64,000 bases of DNA from Tipula vernalis (Eukaryota > Arthropoda > Insecta > Diptera > Tipulidae): contig OY282558.1 of assembly GCA_958295665.1 (NCBI GenBank), positions 21,079,409 through 21,143,408 on the forward strand, read 5' to 3'. Positions 46,119 through 57,806 of this stretch are shown in pieces; position 1 is the stretch's first letter; each line of letters begins with the position of its first letter. The position numbers were made by a program, and so were the translations under genes. The notes beneath the pieces were generated by a model that saw nothing but the letters and a program-made list of their open reading frames with translations, did no database searches and was not told the origin of the DNA.

Positions 46119-46876
46119 CTCCTCAATAGATTACGAGTTTAAAAATTTATAAAGCTCTGTTATTTAACGAGCACTTATTGAAGCGGAAAACTGCCAAGTT
46201 TCACCGCATTAATACTAAACACAATATTATTTTGGAAGAGGAGAAATTGCTGAGAGTTCTGCAATTCTGTTTCGATCTGGCGGGGATTATGAAAAACTAA
46301 TGATTTTTCGGTCATCTCATCAGGCTATAGCGACTGAATCACTGACTTATTACCCTGATTTTCCCTATATAAAAGAATCAAGCATGTACCTACAGCATTT
46401 GTAGAAATGACAAAAACTTGATTAAATTTTCATAATCCTCGTTAGAACTCTTAACAATTTGTCTTCTCCGTAAAATATTTATTTATCTGGAAAATACTAG
46501 AATAACTTAATGTTTCAATGCGTGAGCTTTCAGATATAAAGGAAGTTAGCAAGAACGTGACTCTGAGAGTGGAGAACAAAATTAGCTATTTACAAACCGT
46601 AGAAATGTAAATTCAAACTATGAAATTACGAGAGGCCGAAATATAAATTACAATTTTATTGGTAGCTAGCATTCCAATTTCCTAAATTTACGATTGTCAC
46701 TTTGTCGATGACAAAAATGAATTGATATCCTCTTAGAACAAGTAATAGAAATATATTTTCCATTACTCATGTGGTAAATCGATAATACATTTCTAAATAG
46801 TATACTGCAATGGAAACTCCTCAAATACTATAAATTCATAGCAACTACATATATCATAAAAGGCGAAAAATACAAC
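46119..46876. other. AT-rich non-coding DNA
   Basis: Nothing supportable seen. Confidence 0.4.
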
Positions 46877-46981
46877 GAGCATATAATGATAGCTGTTATT
46901 CACGAAGAGGAAGTTTACCGACACGAGCCGATAGGTGAGTGTCGTAAATCATCTGAGTGAATAACAGCCATTATATGCGAG
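46877..46981. other. 105-bp hairpin-forming sequence
   Basis: Outer arms GAGCATATAATGATAGCTG-TTATTCAC and the inverse GTGAATAACAGCCATTATATGCGAG pair almost fully. Inner arms TTTACCGACAC and GTGTCGTAAA pair again. It is about the size of a short MITE or a precursor-like hairpin. Confidence 0.65.
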
Positions 46982-49055
46982 TAGAATACGATACTTTATC
47001 CACGATCGATAAAATTTATGTTTTTTATAACCAAATCCATTAAATAATCCTAAAATAATTTCCGTCGACATTTTGACGTCTCAATTTAATTATTAGCGTA
47101 TTTCCTTGACAAATTTACAACAACAATTGCATAGGCTAAATCCCCGTAAGAATATCATTAACCCAAAAAAAAAAAATTGGGTTAGCGGACCACTTACCGC
47201 CTCTCGAATATAAATCCTACGAATACTTCGAACTACAATCTTCCACCTAGAAAAACAAATAATTCTTACCACCACTTGGTGTGCAAATAACCATTTTTAA
47301 TAGATCAAATTTGCTAGGTTACGATTAGTTGCAACAATAAAACTCTAACTCGAATGCTTAAGCTTACTCATGAATTTCAAAATAATAACGTTGGGAGCCA
47401 AATCATTTGGGGTTATAACTTTATACAAAATATTACCTGCTTTTCATAGAAGTTGTTGCTTTCTTCATACCGGAATACTGGGTCTGGTTTCTGATACAAC
47501 AAAAAGAAAACCTCGACAAAATAATAAAACCGAAATCAAAAAAACCTCACATTAATCACCTACACTCTTATACATAAAATCAAACAACAAACTGATAAAG
47601 AATCATAAAAAAATCAGCTTTTCAAAAAACAAAACTTTAAAATAAAACAAAACAGTTTTAAATTGATTTAAAACATACCTATATAGCAAAACAATCAAAA
47701 AATTGTACAAATAACAAAGTCCTTAACCCAATTTTATTATTTGTACTTGTTTATCCGGTGTACACACACAAACAGCACACCAAAAAAATTCATCCTACTT
47801 TTATATTTTTCCAATTTTTCACAGATTTTCTGTTGTATGTTGTTGCACCAAATACGTACAATGTAGTCGTGCTATGACCTATTTCAATAAATTTATTGTT
47901 TTCCTAAATAAAATATGTCCGTATAATAAAATACATAAATATATGAACAAATAATGCTAAAGCCCAAAATTATAAAAATCAATCTGCACACACACACGTA
48001 TTAAAAACAAAAAAAAAAACAAAAGCATATTTTTAAAACTTTTCTATTACTGGAATAGAAAAGTTGCACGGTATTGAGGAAAAAAAAAAGTTCTACATTT
48101 GAATTCACCAACAAAACCGCACCAACGATAAAAAAAGTTACTTTCCTTTCGTGTCTTCCTTTACAACAGTTCGCTTTTATGTACTTGTACAAGTACGAGT
48201 ATATATGTACATATGTGCATACATACTTATAAGAAAAGTTCATAAAAGAGAACTTTTTCGTGCTTTTTTGTTGTTGTTGAGTTCACACAAAAATAAAAAT
48301 CTGAGTAGATATAAAGTAAAAAATAAAACACGACCCCGGCGAGTCAGACTTCTTTTTCCTTTTTTCTTTATGGTTTTTCTTCTCAACATTTCCTTTCCCT
48401 ACTTCTCCGCATATTACCAGTTTATGAGATCGATGAGTGAGTTAAATTTTTTTTTTCTGTGCACTCGTTCTCATTTATGGTGGTGGGTGTGTACTGAATT
48501 TATGATGGTGGTTTGGTGATGTTGGGTAAAAGTATTATTGATTATAACATTAGCCAAAAGAGAATGCATCCTATGTTACATATTTACGTACATATATACA
48601 TAGGTACTGAGATTATGTATAGAGTGTAATGTATACTCGTAGATATAATATTATATTGTACATGGTTATCGAAAATGATTGCACGCCGGCATAGTTTGTT
48701 TTGTAGCATATGCGTGACTTGTTCGGTTTTTAATGCGGACCTGGGTGCTAAATCAAATTTCCGAGAGTTTCTCGGAATTGGTGAAGGTGAACTCCATCAC
48801 AAATACTCCTAATTTATTTTTTGTTCTGATTCAGCTTTGCGGATATCTTAATTTAACTTTGATTACTGCAGATTTTGTGTAGCATATGTTTTGGAAATTA
48901 CTGAATTGAACATTAAATAGCACATAATTCAACAGCTAATTAACTGTTATTTCTATGGAAACTAGATAAAAAAATTCAAAAGTGTCCATAGAAATAAAAA
49001 GAGAATAAAACAAAAGAAATATTTAGGGCCGATTAAGTATTTCACAAGATCAAAC
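46982..49055. other. AT-rich non-coding DNA
   Basis: Intron-like sequence with A/T runs and TACATATGTAC-type microsatellites around 48180-48230 and 48580-48660. No gene is supported; the ORFs at 48001-48519 are low-complexity. Confidence 0.45.
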
Positions 49056-49249
49056 CAGAGCCTTCTCTATAACCAGAGTGTAGAGCCATAAACATACGTC
49101 ATAAGGTTTTAGAAACATGTCACTGTTTCCCTTATGAATCCATGGTTATGCGTTAAATGACGTTTTTTAGCTTGCAGATATTGTATGAAAAAAGCACAAA
49201 TCTTACAAAACGTTTATATAAAAATTTCTACAGACTATATTGGTATTAA

Positions 49250-50801
49250 TGCTGTGTGCCTCAGAAGACTTTTCAAACTAAACTTTTCAAATTTTGAAGT
49301 TTTCGCTATTTCCTCATAGATGCTAGATGAAAAGTCAATTTAAGAGGTTACTTTTCGACGAATTTTCAATTTGTATGAGTAGGCTTTGACTTTAGAGTCA
49401 GTCAGTTGAATTTTATTTTGTATTTTATTATTAGAAAATTTTAAATTAATTTTTTTGTATAAATTAATAAACAAATGATCTGAAATGGAAAGCAAAATTT
49501 AACCGCGAACCCACGAAGTCGCGATGTCGCAATCATCACAGTTACCTAAAGTAAACGGATAATAACCGATGTTGTTAGATTAGAGGCTGTGCTGATTATG
49601 GTTAAAAATCAAGCAGCTCAGACAATTGGGATTAGAATTTTTAATCGTAAATATGGTGAACGAATAACTCTGGACAAAGTGTAGCGGCTGTTAGCAGTTC
49701 ACATAGTACTGTTATTTTATGTTGGTCGGTTATGTACGTTCTATGATGAATGAGCTCCTGCTCAAAATAAGGCGTACCAAAATTTATGTAATAAATAAAT
49801 AAATAAATACTGTTTAAAACATGTAGTATGCGTAGTATGTAAATGTAATTGAAAAATAAAAAATGTTCAGTTCCAGTGATTTTAAAAAAATCGCACGTCA
49901 TCGATTTTCATTATTCCAAATGCATTTCCCACAATGCTTCGTGCTTTGCTATGCATAACGTTAAAGTTTCTTTCTACTGCGGTTAAGTTGCCTTTTCTTA
50001 CGAACGGTGCGATAATAGCTACCGGGTCTAATGAACATTTGTATTCACTGTCACCCAATAGAAAAAATCCATGAGGTGGGAATATTTGTTTGCGATATAA
50101 TTGAATATTCGAGTATCCACAACAAATGTTAATAAATTTACCAGAACTGTCGCTTACTGCCCTTAAATTAATGCTCTAATCAAGTTTAAGATTCATATAT
50201 TGACTGTGTATGGCAGTAGGTACAACAATTTTTATGTGGTATCCATCGATAGCACTTAACGCTTTCGAAAATATTGAAGTGGCCGATATGAATTTAACTT
50301 GGCAGTTTGACTAACTTTGGTGCGAGCTTTACCAACATCAAGAATTTTGTGATCAATTGTTCTCACAGAATATCTTGATAGATTGCAAATTATACCAGTG
50401 ACCCTATAGCCCGCTCTCCACTGGCCATCCAATGTAGAAACAAAGAAACACGGAATTTTATTTAAAATTTGAAACCTTTAAAAGTTTGATTTTGAGCGAA
50501 GAGACCGCAAATTTTATTAAGCGAATTAGCAGACACTCAATTGTTTGCGGATATAAGCATTATCATTAGCAAATATATAGCTTGTACATTTCAGTTTTGT
50601 TATAGTCTTGTTACCTACAAATAAAATAAAAATAATACTGTAACAAACATTCACAAATTACAAAAAATATACATATAAAAAGTTTAGTTTGGTATAAGGC
50701 ACAGTTGAATACTTTTAACCTAGTGACATCTATTTAAATATTGCATGAATTACTGGGTCTTACAAAAGTTTAGTTTGAAAAGTCTTCTGAGGCACACAGC
50801 A
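49250..50801 (-). mobile_element. PIF/Harbinger transposon, complete ends
   Basis: Ends TGCTGTGTGCCTCAGAAG at 49250 and its inverse at 50801; the inverted repeat is at least 37 bp. TAA lies outside both (49247-49249 and 50802-50804), the 3-bp target duplication usual for PIF/Harbinger. The plus strand near 49625-49685 has a trihelix/Myb-like fragment (FNRKYGERITLDKV), consistent with the second protein of this superfamily. The nuclease lies on the minus strand. Confidence 0.88.
49890..50280 (-). pseudogene. Harbinger nuclease relic
   Basis: On the minus strand the DDE nuclease is readable in one frame with a single internal TAG: AIDGYHIKIVVP (first Asp) near 50250, SINLRAVSDSSGKFINI near 50165, LLGDSEYKC (second Asp) near 50055, NFNVMHSKARSIVGNAFGIMK (third acidic region degraded; the usual VE is VG) near 49950. 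The N-terminal part is absent or scrambled. These are the hallmark blocks of the DDE_Tnp_4 family. Confidence 0.8.
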
Positions 50802-51129
50802 TAAATAAATATTGCAGAAATTCTAAAATCAAGTTATGTCTTTCATTTTGAAAAAAAAAAAAAAAAATCAAAGTTGCCTCTGACGATGTAAAATCTTTAG
50901 TTTTACTAGTGTACTTCAGAGGTCTATATTTGTTTACAGAAAAATAAAAAAAATAAATATTTACTCACAAAATTTTCACACGTTCTTAATAAAGGGTGCT
51001 CCAGTTTGAGGTTAATTTTTAAATTTGCTGCCATTTATATTTTTCGTACTAGAATGGCATATGTATATGCGCATTTATTCTTAAAAATTATTTTAAATTT
51101 GGTGAAAGTTATAAGAAGTTGTAGGAAAA

Positions 51130-52075
51130 TTTCGAACATAACATGGACGAGAAAATTGTCCGTCTATTGCGGCCATTCGAAAAAGTGTTGCAGAATTTGT
51201 GGAAACCGATTCAGTAAAGGATGAAAAAACAAAATATAGCATCGTAGTGTTCGTTCAGAAGAAAATGTTGCTGCTGTATAAGTGCTAGTGTTAATGAGAG
51301 TCCAAAAACATCAATTCGCCATCGCTCACAGCAATTATACATTCCACAAACCACTTTTTTCAGAATTTTGCACAAAGATCTTCATTTAGCTCCAAAAATA
51401 GAGGTTTGGTTTAAATTTATTAAAAATTAATTAGACTAGCTGACTTGAAAGGCAAAGCCAATTTTTTTTACGCGGTCAATTCGCTAATGAGGCCATAAAA
51501 AAAATCTTGAAAATGCGAATTTTTTCAATAAATTCATTGTGGGCGACGAAGCAAATTTTGAACGGGATGACAAAGTTGTCGAATTTGGAGTGAAGAAAAT
51601 CCATGTGATCCAAAGTGATTGTCTGGTGTGGTTTTTTGGGCTGGTGGAGTATTCGGACTGTATTTTTTGAAAACAAAGCTGGGATTGTTGTTACTTTAAA
51701 TGGATTTCAATATCGGAATATGATTACGAATTTTTTGTTTGACGAGTAAAAAGGCATGGATATCCAGAATATGTGGTTTCAGCACGAGGGTTAAAATTGA
51801 TGAAACAATTAATCTTTTACTCGAACGCTTTGGTCGAATAATTTCTCGAAGAGGGAATATTAATTGGCCGCCTAGCTATATCTTGCGATCTAAGATCCTA
51901 GATTTTTTCCTAAGGGGCTACTTCAATGCAAAAGTCTAAAGAGGAATATTATTTATTTTATTCAAGAAATTGAGCCTCAGTTACGCCAAAATGTCATCGA
52001 AAAGGTTGGCAAACGAATGATAGCTTGCCGTACGTAGCGGGAGGTCACTTACAAGAAATTACTTTTTATCACTAA
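51130..52075 (+). pseudogene. Mariner-like transposase relic
   Basis: Starts near MDEKIVRLLRPF-like sequence at 51142. Later blocks in several frames are IVGDEANFERDDKVVEF (first Asp) near 51535, CGFFGLVEYSDCIFF near 51640, MWFQHEG (second Asp region, QQDG changed to QHEG) near 51770, NWPPSYIL and ILDFFLRGY (third Asp) near 51860-51915, and EIEPQLRQNVIEKVGK near 51970. Same family as the fragment at 11990. Many frameshifts. Confidence 0.75.
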
Positions 52076-52549
52076 ACCGGAACCTTTGTACTATCATTTT
52101 TTTATAGATTATTTTTCCCAAAAATGGCTTATGTCCTATCTCTTACAGATTCTGAAATAATTAATACTCCTTTTGTTCTTTAGACCATATTAGATTTTGT
52201 TTATCAATATTTTAATTCTTATTTTTCCAGCCATCCTATTGTATGAGGAAACTTTGAAATGAAATATCTTTGTAATTTTATTTTGATTTTCTATTTTGTA
52301 TTTTAATTTTAAGACTGTCCTATTTCCAATGCATTTTAGCATTACTTTAAAAAAAAATCTATTAACAATATCTATAAAAAGTGTCCTATATATCCATTTT
52401 TGACTTTTTGGGAAAAAATTTATTTTCCGGTCTTAACAGAAACAAAATTTAATTTGTCGATCTTGTAAAATATTCAGAAAGGTTAGAACTTTAAACTAAA
52501 ATTAAAAAACATAAAAATTTGTATCTGTTTTGTAGATTAACATTTAAAT

Positions 52550-53960
52550 AACCAACAGCTAATTTGAAATTTTTAAAAAAGGTGTGATCCAAGTATTTAA
52601 CCTTGTTCGGATTAGAATGTAGTCTTGTTTGCCTACAGATATCCATATAGTCAGCTGGAACATTAAATTCATTGAGTCGACCTGAGTGTGGCCTTTTACC
52701 AGGATTTTCTGCACAATTGTAAAGTGAGACGTCTTGCGGCGATATTCAAAAGCGCATTGGAAAGCGAAAAGTTCCAACTTTCATTTGTGCAGCAATCACT
52801 ATAAACTATAATTTCAAACGTTAAGATCCTTTAAATTTGGCGGTACTTCTAAAGTAAAAGCCATCATGTGTTTTCAAGTTATATACTGTGAAATTGTGCA
52901 TCATTCATTTGGTTTTGTAATATAGAGATGTAATATTCGATTTTGCATAAAGCAAAACAGACTGTAAGTCCATAGTGAACCACTTTTCAATATTACTTCC
53001 TTTATCCTTCACCTTTTCAGTTCTAGCTAATTTTTGTTTTATTTGGTGCTCCTCATAAACGGCATCTTCAACAATTTTAGTTTGATGGCTTACACAAATG
53101 TCGCACTGGTCTTTCTTTAGTGGATTTAATCTTAAATTAATTTGCTCAAATAATTTACAAAACGTCGTTATCGTTTTTTTTGGAACAGCAGTTATTTTTA
53201 TATTCTTCGTAGACGCGGCTTTTACTATTTCATTTTGGTTTTAAATACATCTACTTGCTGCTTGATGCTCGTCAGTATTTCATTTTTGTCAAACATTCGA
53301 AAAATTGACGTGTTTACTCCGTGTGTGAAATGTGGTGACTGCAGGGTTTTCTGGGCTTTCTATGTTGTTAGGATCGACCCAGAGTATTAACAAACCAATT
53401 TTTTTGCATACTTTATACTAAAAAATAGACGACCGAATTTGTTCGTTGCGAAAAACCGTCCTTACTACTTGATTGCAATCGGATCCTCTGGTTTCTGCTA
53501 TGTGGATTAGCCGTTTTACAAAAATTGTTGTTCACCCCATGTTAAAGCCGAAAACTCCTTAAATATCGCAATCGATGCTCCTCGGTAATTTCATTAGTTT
53601 CGATCTGCTTAGTATTTCGTTTCACTTTTCACTTATTTTTATTTATTTTAAACCGTTTGGAATTTGTTTTTCAGGGGTCAATAATATTGCAGCATTTTCG
53701 GGAGAAATTGTTAAGTCTGTATCGGCCGATTTCGGGTTCACAAATAAATTCAAATTTCTTGAATGATTGATGTATTTCTAAGGTTAAGAGGTCCATTTGA
53801 ATATCAGTTTCTTCAATTTCGGTATAACTGTCTGGCTCGGCAATATAAGTTTTTGAATCAAAAAAATTTAGGCAAAGATATTACTTGCTTGGTTCTTCAG
53901 GGCAATCCTGTAATGCCTTGTGTTCTGATATTTGAAAATCATCTTATTGAACGTTACACA
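52550..53960 (-). pseudogene. Unnamed insect DNA-transposase-like relic
   Basis: On the minus strand: an acidic N-terminal stretch (AEPDSYTEIEETDIQMDLL near 53830), then KKDQCDICVSHQ near 53110, KWFTMDLQSVLLYAKS near 52980, KTHDGFYFRSTA near 52870, and VKGHTQVDSMN with VKYLDHTFFKNF near 52690-52590. This block order occurs in a family of uncharacterised insect proteins that I take to be a DDE transposase (Asp in MDLQ as a candidate catalytic residue). Frames are broken. I cannot name the superfamily, and no inverted repeats were found. Confidence 0.5.
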
Positions 53961-54439
53961 TGTTAGATTTGGTTGATTTTTCCCAAGCAGCATTAAATTT
54001 TCGATGGTTATTAAAATAATATTAGATTTCATTGAAAGGTTTAAGCATCATTTTGAGAAAAAGAAACAATTTGAATCTAAAAAAAATTATAGAGAAAGGC
54101 GTAAGTCCCAAAATCTAGTGATATAAATGTAAACTCGCACATTTCCTTGGCCCATGAGGCTTCGCACATATATTTAGCAATTAATTAAAATTTTTAATTG
54201 CTAAACGTCGCATAAGGAATATCAAAAACTTTCAATTTAACAAATTAGCACACAAAATTTTATTGAACCTAACAAATTAATATTTTTACTCAATTTTAAC
54301 ATTGAACGGGAAATATTAAAATAAGGCGGGAGTGAAATATTTAAAATTTAGTGTTACGAGATGAAGCAGAATTTCCTTCTCTTCAAAATGATACTAAAAG
54401 TGCAAAATATCCCAAAATGGTTCACGATATGTATGTACA

Positions 54440-54600
54440 TATATCATGAAGCTCAAAAATTGATGAAAATATCTCTGAGATCATAATTAAGAATTTGTAA
54501 CGTTTTCAAAAACTTTAGATTTTCCTCGTTTCTAATTCCTCTACAAAAGCATCTATGTTTAGACTATGGTTTTGTAAAACCTAGGTTTCTTTTTGTACAT
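54440..54600. mobile_element. CAGAGC-family element, copy 5 (fragment)
   Basis: CATAATTAAGAATTTGTAACG followed by TCGTTTCTAATTCC and ACAAAAGCATCTATG parallels the end-proximal part of copies 1 and 2. Only about 150 degraded bases are left. Confidence 0.5.
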
Positions 54601-55289
54601 AAAATCGTTACAGTAAGCTTTGAATTTTCACAGTTCGTGCACTACCAATATTTTAAAAGCATTAGGATGGTGTGTGAGATGAGGTGCCATGAATTCAAAT
54701 TTCTTAACTGTAATAAATTATTTTGGCTTGCAGTAATTAAGGAAAAAGCGGTTATTTATGATTTATCCCTCAGACAGTCTCGACGCTGTAGCGCAATCAC
54801 GCAATAGCGCAAGAGCTAAATTACAAGAAAATATATGAGAATTGATAAAGTCGACGGACGGAGCGCATTAGACCAAGTACTAAAATTAAATTATTTTCAA
54901 TATTGCACGCAAGAACGGATTGAAGTGTCACTTTGTGATGTAAAAAAAATACAAAATGAAAGACATTCTAGGGAACTAAAGTTATACAAATTAAAGTGAT
55001 GCCAATGACATTAAACGATTTTATGTAACTAAATTATTAGTTATTAACTAGATTAGTAGATTTTTATACTACGACGGAAAATTTTAATTGATCAATAAAG
55101 GGGTTTACAAAATAGGATTTAGAGCCATCAAAGTATGGATTTATGGAAATCAAAAAGGCTTCTTGTTAGATAGTTTACGATTATTTTAATATAAAAAACA
55201 GGCGTCGAGATTGTCAGCACTTTTAATTTTTACAGTACTAAATTAATTTTTGCATTCTGTGCGTAATTCCGTCTCCGTTCCGTCGAGAT
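54601..55289. other. AT-rich non-coding DNA
   Basis: No supported gene or repeat seen. Confidence 0.4.
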
Positions 55290-55562
55290 TAAGTGTATTG
55301 CTTTCAACCAAAATGAGTTTAGTATTTTATTTGGTTAACGGCTGGTCAAAGCAACAGCAAAAACTAACCAAAATTTGGTCTAATTTTTTTTTCGTGTATT
55401 TTCTTGTAAATTCGAATCTTGTAGCAGGTATTGAAACTAAAAATTTGGTTAAGATTTGTCTAACCACTAATTTTTTTGGGTTAGCTAAACTATTTTTTGG
55501 TCTATCTAGTACGATTGTTGTTGTAATTCTTTTAATTTTAGTGAAAGCAATACAACTATTGT
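55290..55562. repeat. Palindromic MITE-like sequence
   Basis: TGTATTGCTTTCAACCAAAAT near 55295 is inverted near 55540 (ATTTTAGTGAAAGCAATACA), and AACCAAAATTTGGT forms a smaller palindrome inside. Open frames over it on both strands (55250-55621 and 55327-55605) are mirror translations of the hairpin, not genes. Confidence 0.5.
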
Positions 55563-56008
55563 CTCTACCTAAAATGAACCGTAAATTAATTCCTAACCTT
55601 CGCATTAAATTTATGTTCTAAATTTCGACGAAATTTACTTCGTATATCGACCTGAAAGATTTTTTTTTGGGAGTTTCGAGTTTCTATTTACTTACTTTAA
55701 TAGAAATGTGGTGTTTGGATTCATTGATGCAGTAATGTTTGAGTATTGAAAGTTCTATACCGATAGCTAATTTATGCCAAAATACAACTCCCAATACGAA
55801 TGTTGAGTGGCTTTCAGTACTATTCAAAATACGAATTAAATGTGTTGCCGACTTATAAAAATTCTTCAGAAATCTCGAATTCAGAATATATCGAATTTGC
55901 CTAAGAAATCTTCCAGTAGTCTCAAATTTGAATATTATCGTTTGGTTGATCATAGGGTATCCAATTTACTCGAGTTTCGAAGTACTCGGTTAGTCCAAGA
56001 TTTGTTTA

Positions 56009-56047
56009 TTTTAATACCCGGGTTACCCGAGTATCCGGGTATTAAAA
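56009..56047. other. 13-bp perfect inverted repeat
   Basis: TTTTAATACCCGG (56009-56021) and CCGGGTATTAAAA (56035-56047) around a 13-base loop that contains ACCCGAGTAT. Confidence 0.85.
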
Positions 56048-57516
56048 AAAACAGAAATATGTTTAAAACCATCTAAAAAATTCTTTTGGCTTTCTCTATT
56101 CCGACTGACGAAATTTAAAATGAAACTGACGGTTTCGATATTGGATATGGGCAAGCCTGAAGGAGAAACGTCTTATTACCGTGTTACAATGTTTTAACGT
56201 TAAATTCAGTTCAATTTTTTCGTGAAGGTATAATGTATGTGTGACATTTTAGTTCAATTTCATTTGAAAATATGTATTATATTCATTTCACTTTGGATGG
56301 GAATATTTGTATATCAACCATCTACCGCGACATTAATGCGACATTTAATTTTTAAAAACTAACCTACTATACCTAATGAACTAAATCCACGCGAAATTTA
56401 AAATAAAAATTGGCGGTGGCGGATTTAATTGATACTGAAAATGAATTAATTTCGCCTTACAAAACTTTATATAGGTAAATTTCGGATGCGTGTAACATGA
56501 GTAAATAAATCCCGCTTCTCGTCGTGGAATTTGACGGTGAGATACATTTTATAGGACCGAGGAATATAAACGCAAGGGGTGTATATTGTAATAATACCAA
56601 TAAGTATATTAAATGAGGAGAATTAAATATTTAGGCCCAAAACTTTATTTTCAATTAGCTAATTATTATTTTATATTAGTTTGCATCTTATTCTGCTGCG
56701 TTCATAAAAATGATAATGAGGTTGCTGTAAGGCTGTATGGCTATTATGAAGCAAGTGCATAATTTTGTTGCCCCGTTTTCTCATCGATCGTTATGAAAAT
56801 TCAGCAAATTTAATTTAAAATTATAACTCATGTTATTTTAAATAAAACTCAAAAGTATCTCAATAAATCCGCTGTTTGAAAACAAATCACGAAAAATATA
56901 AACAAAATGACAAACCAATAATTTGACCTGTCTACCCAATTTAGAACTTTCCCATTTGTACTAATAGTAAATTCCAAAGGAATGAGCTCCAAATATCTGA
57001 GAAACCAAGTACTCGATAATCTGTATTGGATACCCGTTGATCGATATATTGACTTAAACAAAAAATTTCTTTTAAGGTTACAGGAAACCTCTCTACTCTT
57101 AGAATTTGTGAAAAGCTTTACGGAGGCGGACTAATATGTGTTTCCCAGAGCTTCTTGACTCTCTTTTTATTCGTTTCCTTACTTACATTACGCCCCTGCT
57201 ACCGGTTTGATTGCATCTTTGTCGTTGCCAACAATTCTCTAATGTCCTGACATCCAGAATTTTGTTAATATTTCATCCAATTGATTTAGAGCGATGTACC
57301 CTAATGGTTCCATGGAGAGACTTATAACGTCATTTGTCTCTATTATAATTTTGTAATGTACTTAAATAGCTGATGGAATAACGATACCAAACCGTTTGTA
57401 CCAATTTTTAAATCGGCTCCCCATTTTGGGGTAAATTAAGGCAACGGATATTTATTTTCGCTTAGTTCAGGCAAGGTAGTGGCAGCGAATGAGATTTGTG
57501 ACAAAAAGTGTACTGG
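56048..57516. other. AT-rich non-coding DNA
   Basis: No gene supported. A moderately GC-richer stretch at 57080-57320 shows no readable domain. Confidence 0.4.
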
Positions 57517-57565
57517 TTGATGCTTAGACACCACCCAACCCATTTGGGTGGTATTTAAGCATCAA
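57517..57565. ncRNA. Compact hairpin, precursor-like (putative)
   Basis: TTGATGCTTAGACACCACCCAA (57517-57538) pairs with 57544-57565 except for two or three positions, leaving a 5-base loop. The stem is 22 bp, shorter than most animal microRNA precursors. No expression evidence; it may equally be a MITE tip. Confidence 0.3.
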
Positions 57566-57806
57566 TGTTGCACATGTCTCCTTTCTTAGTGATTACTATC
57601 TTTCTATCATCATCATGACCATCTCGATTATCTTTTGATTTATCCCCTCCTCGCCGCCTTCCATCTTTATCGATGATCCGCGATTTTCTTCTCTGCTAGA
57701 CTATCCTCTAACCGAATGTTTTTCCTTTCTTACTGACTTTACTTCATTGATGGATGATCTAGTAGTTTTTTGTTGGCCGACTGTCTCAACGGCTAATCAG
57801 CGAATA

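Larger units (their letters stand above)
49056..51003. mobile_element. CAGAGC-family element, copy 4, split by Harbinger
   Basis: Left part starts CAGAGCCTTCTCTATAACC at 49056 and follows copy 2 to about 49246. The right part resumes at 50805 with TAAATATTGCAGAAATT and ends GGGTGCTCCAG near 51003. It is more diverged than copies 1-3 and has internal deletions, so it is older. The interruption is the Harbinger element at 49250-50801. Confidence 0.75.

Noticed and set aside
55250..55621. 123-codon plus-strand ORF with hydrophobic stretches
   Set aside because: It overlaps a palindromic repeat and an equally long open frame on the other strand; AT-rich codons give the hydrophobic look.
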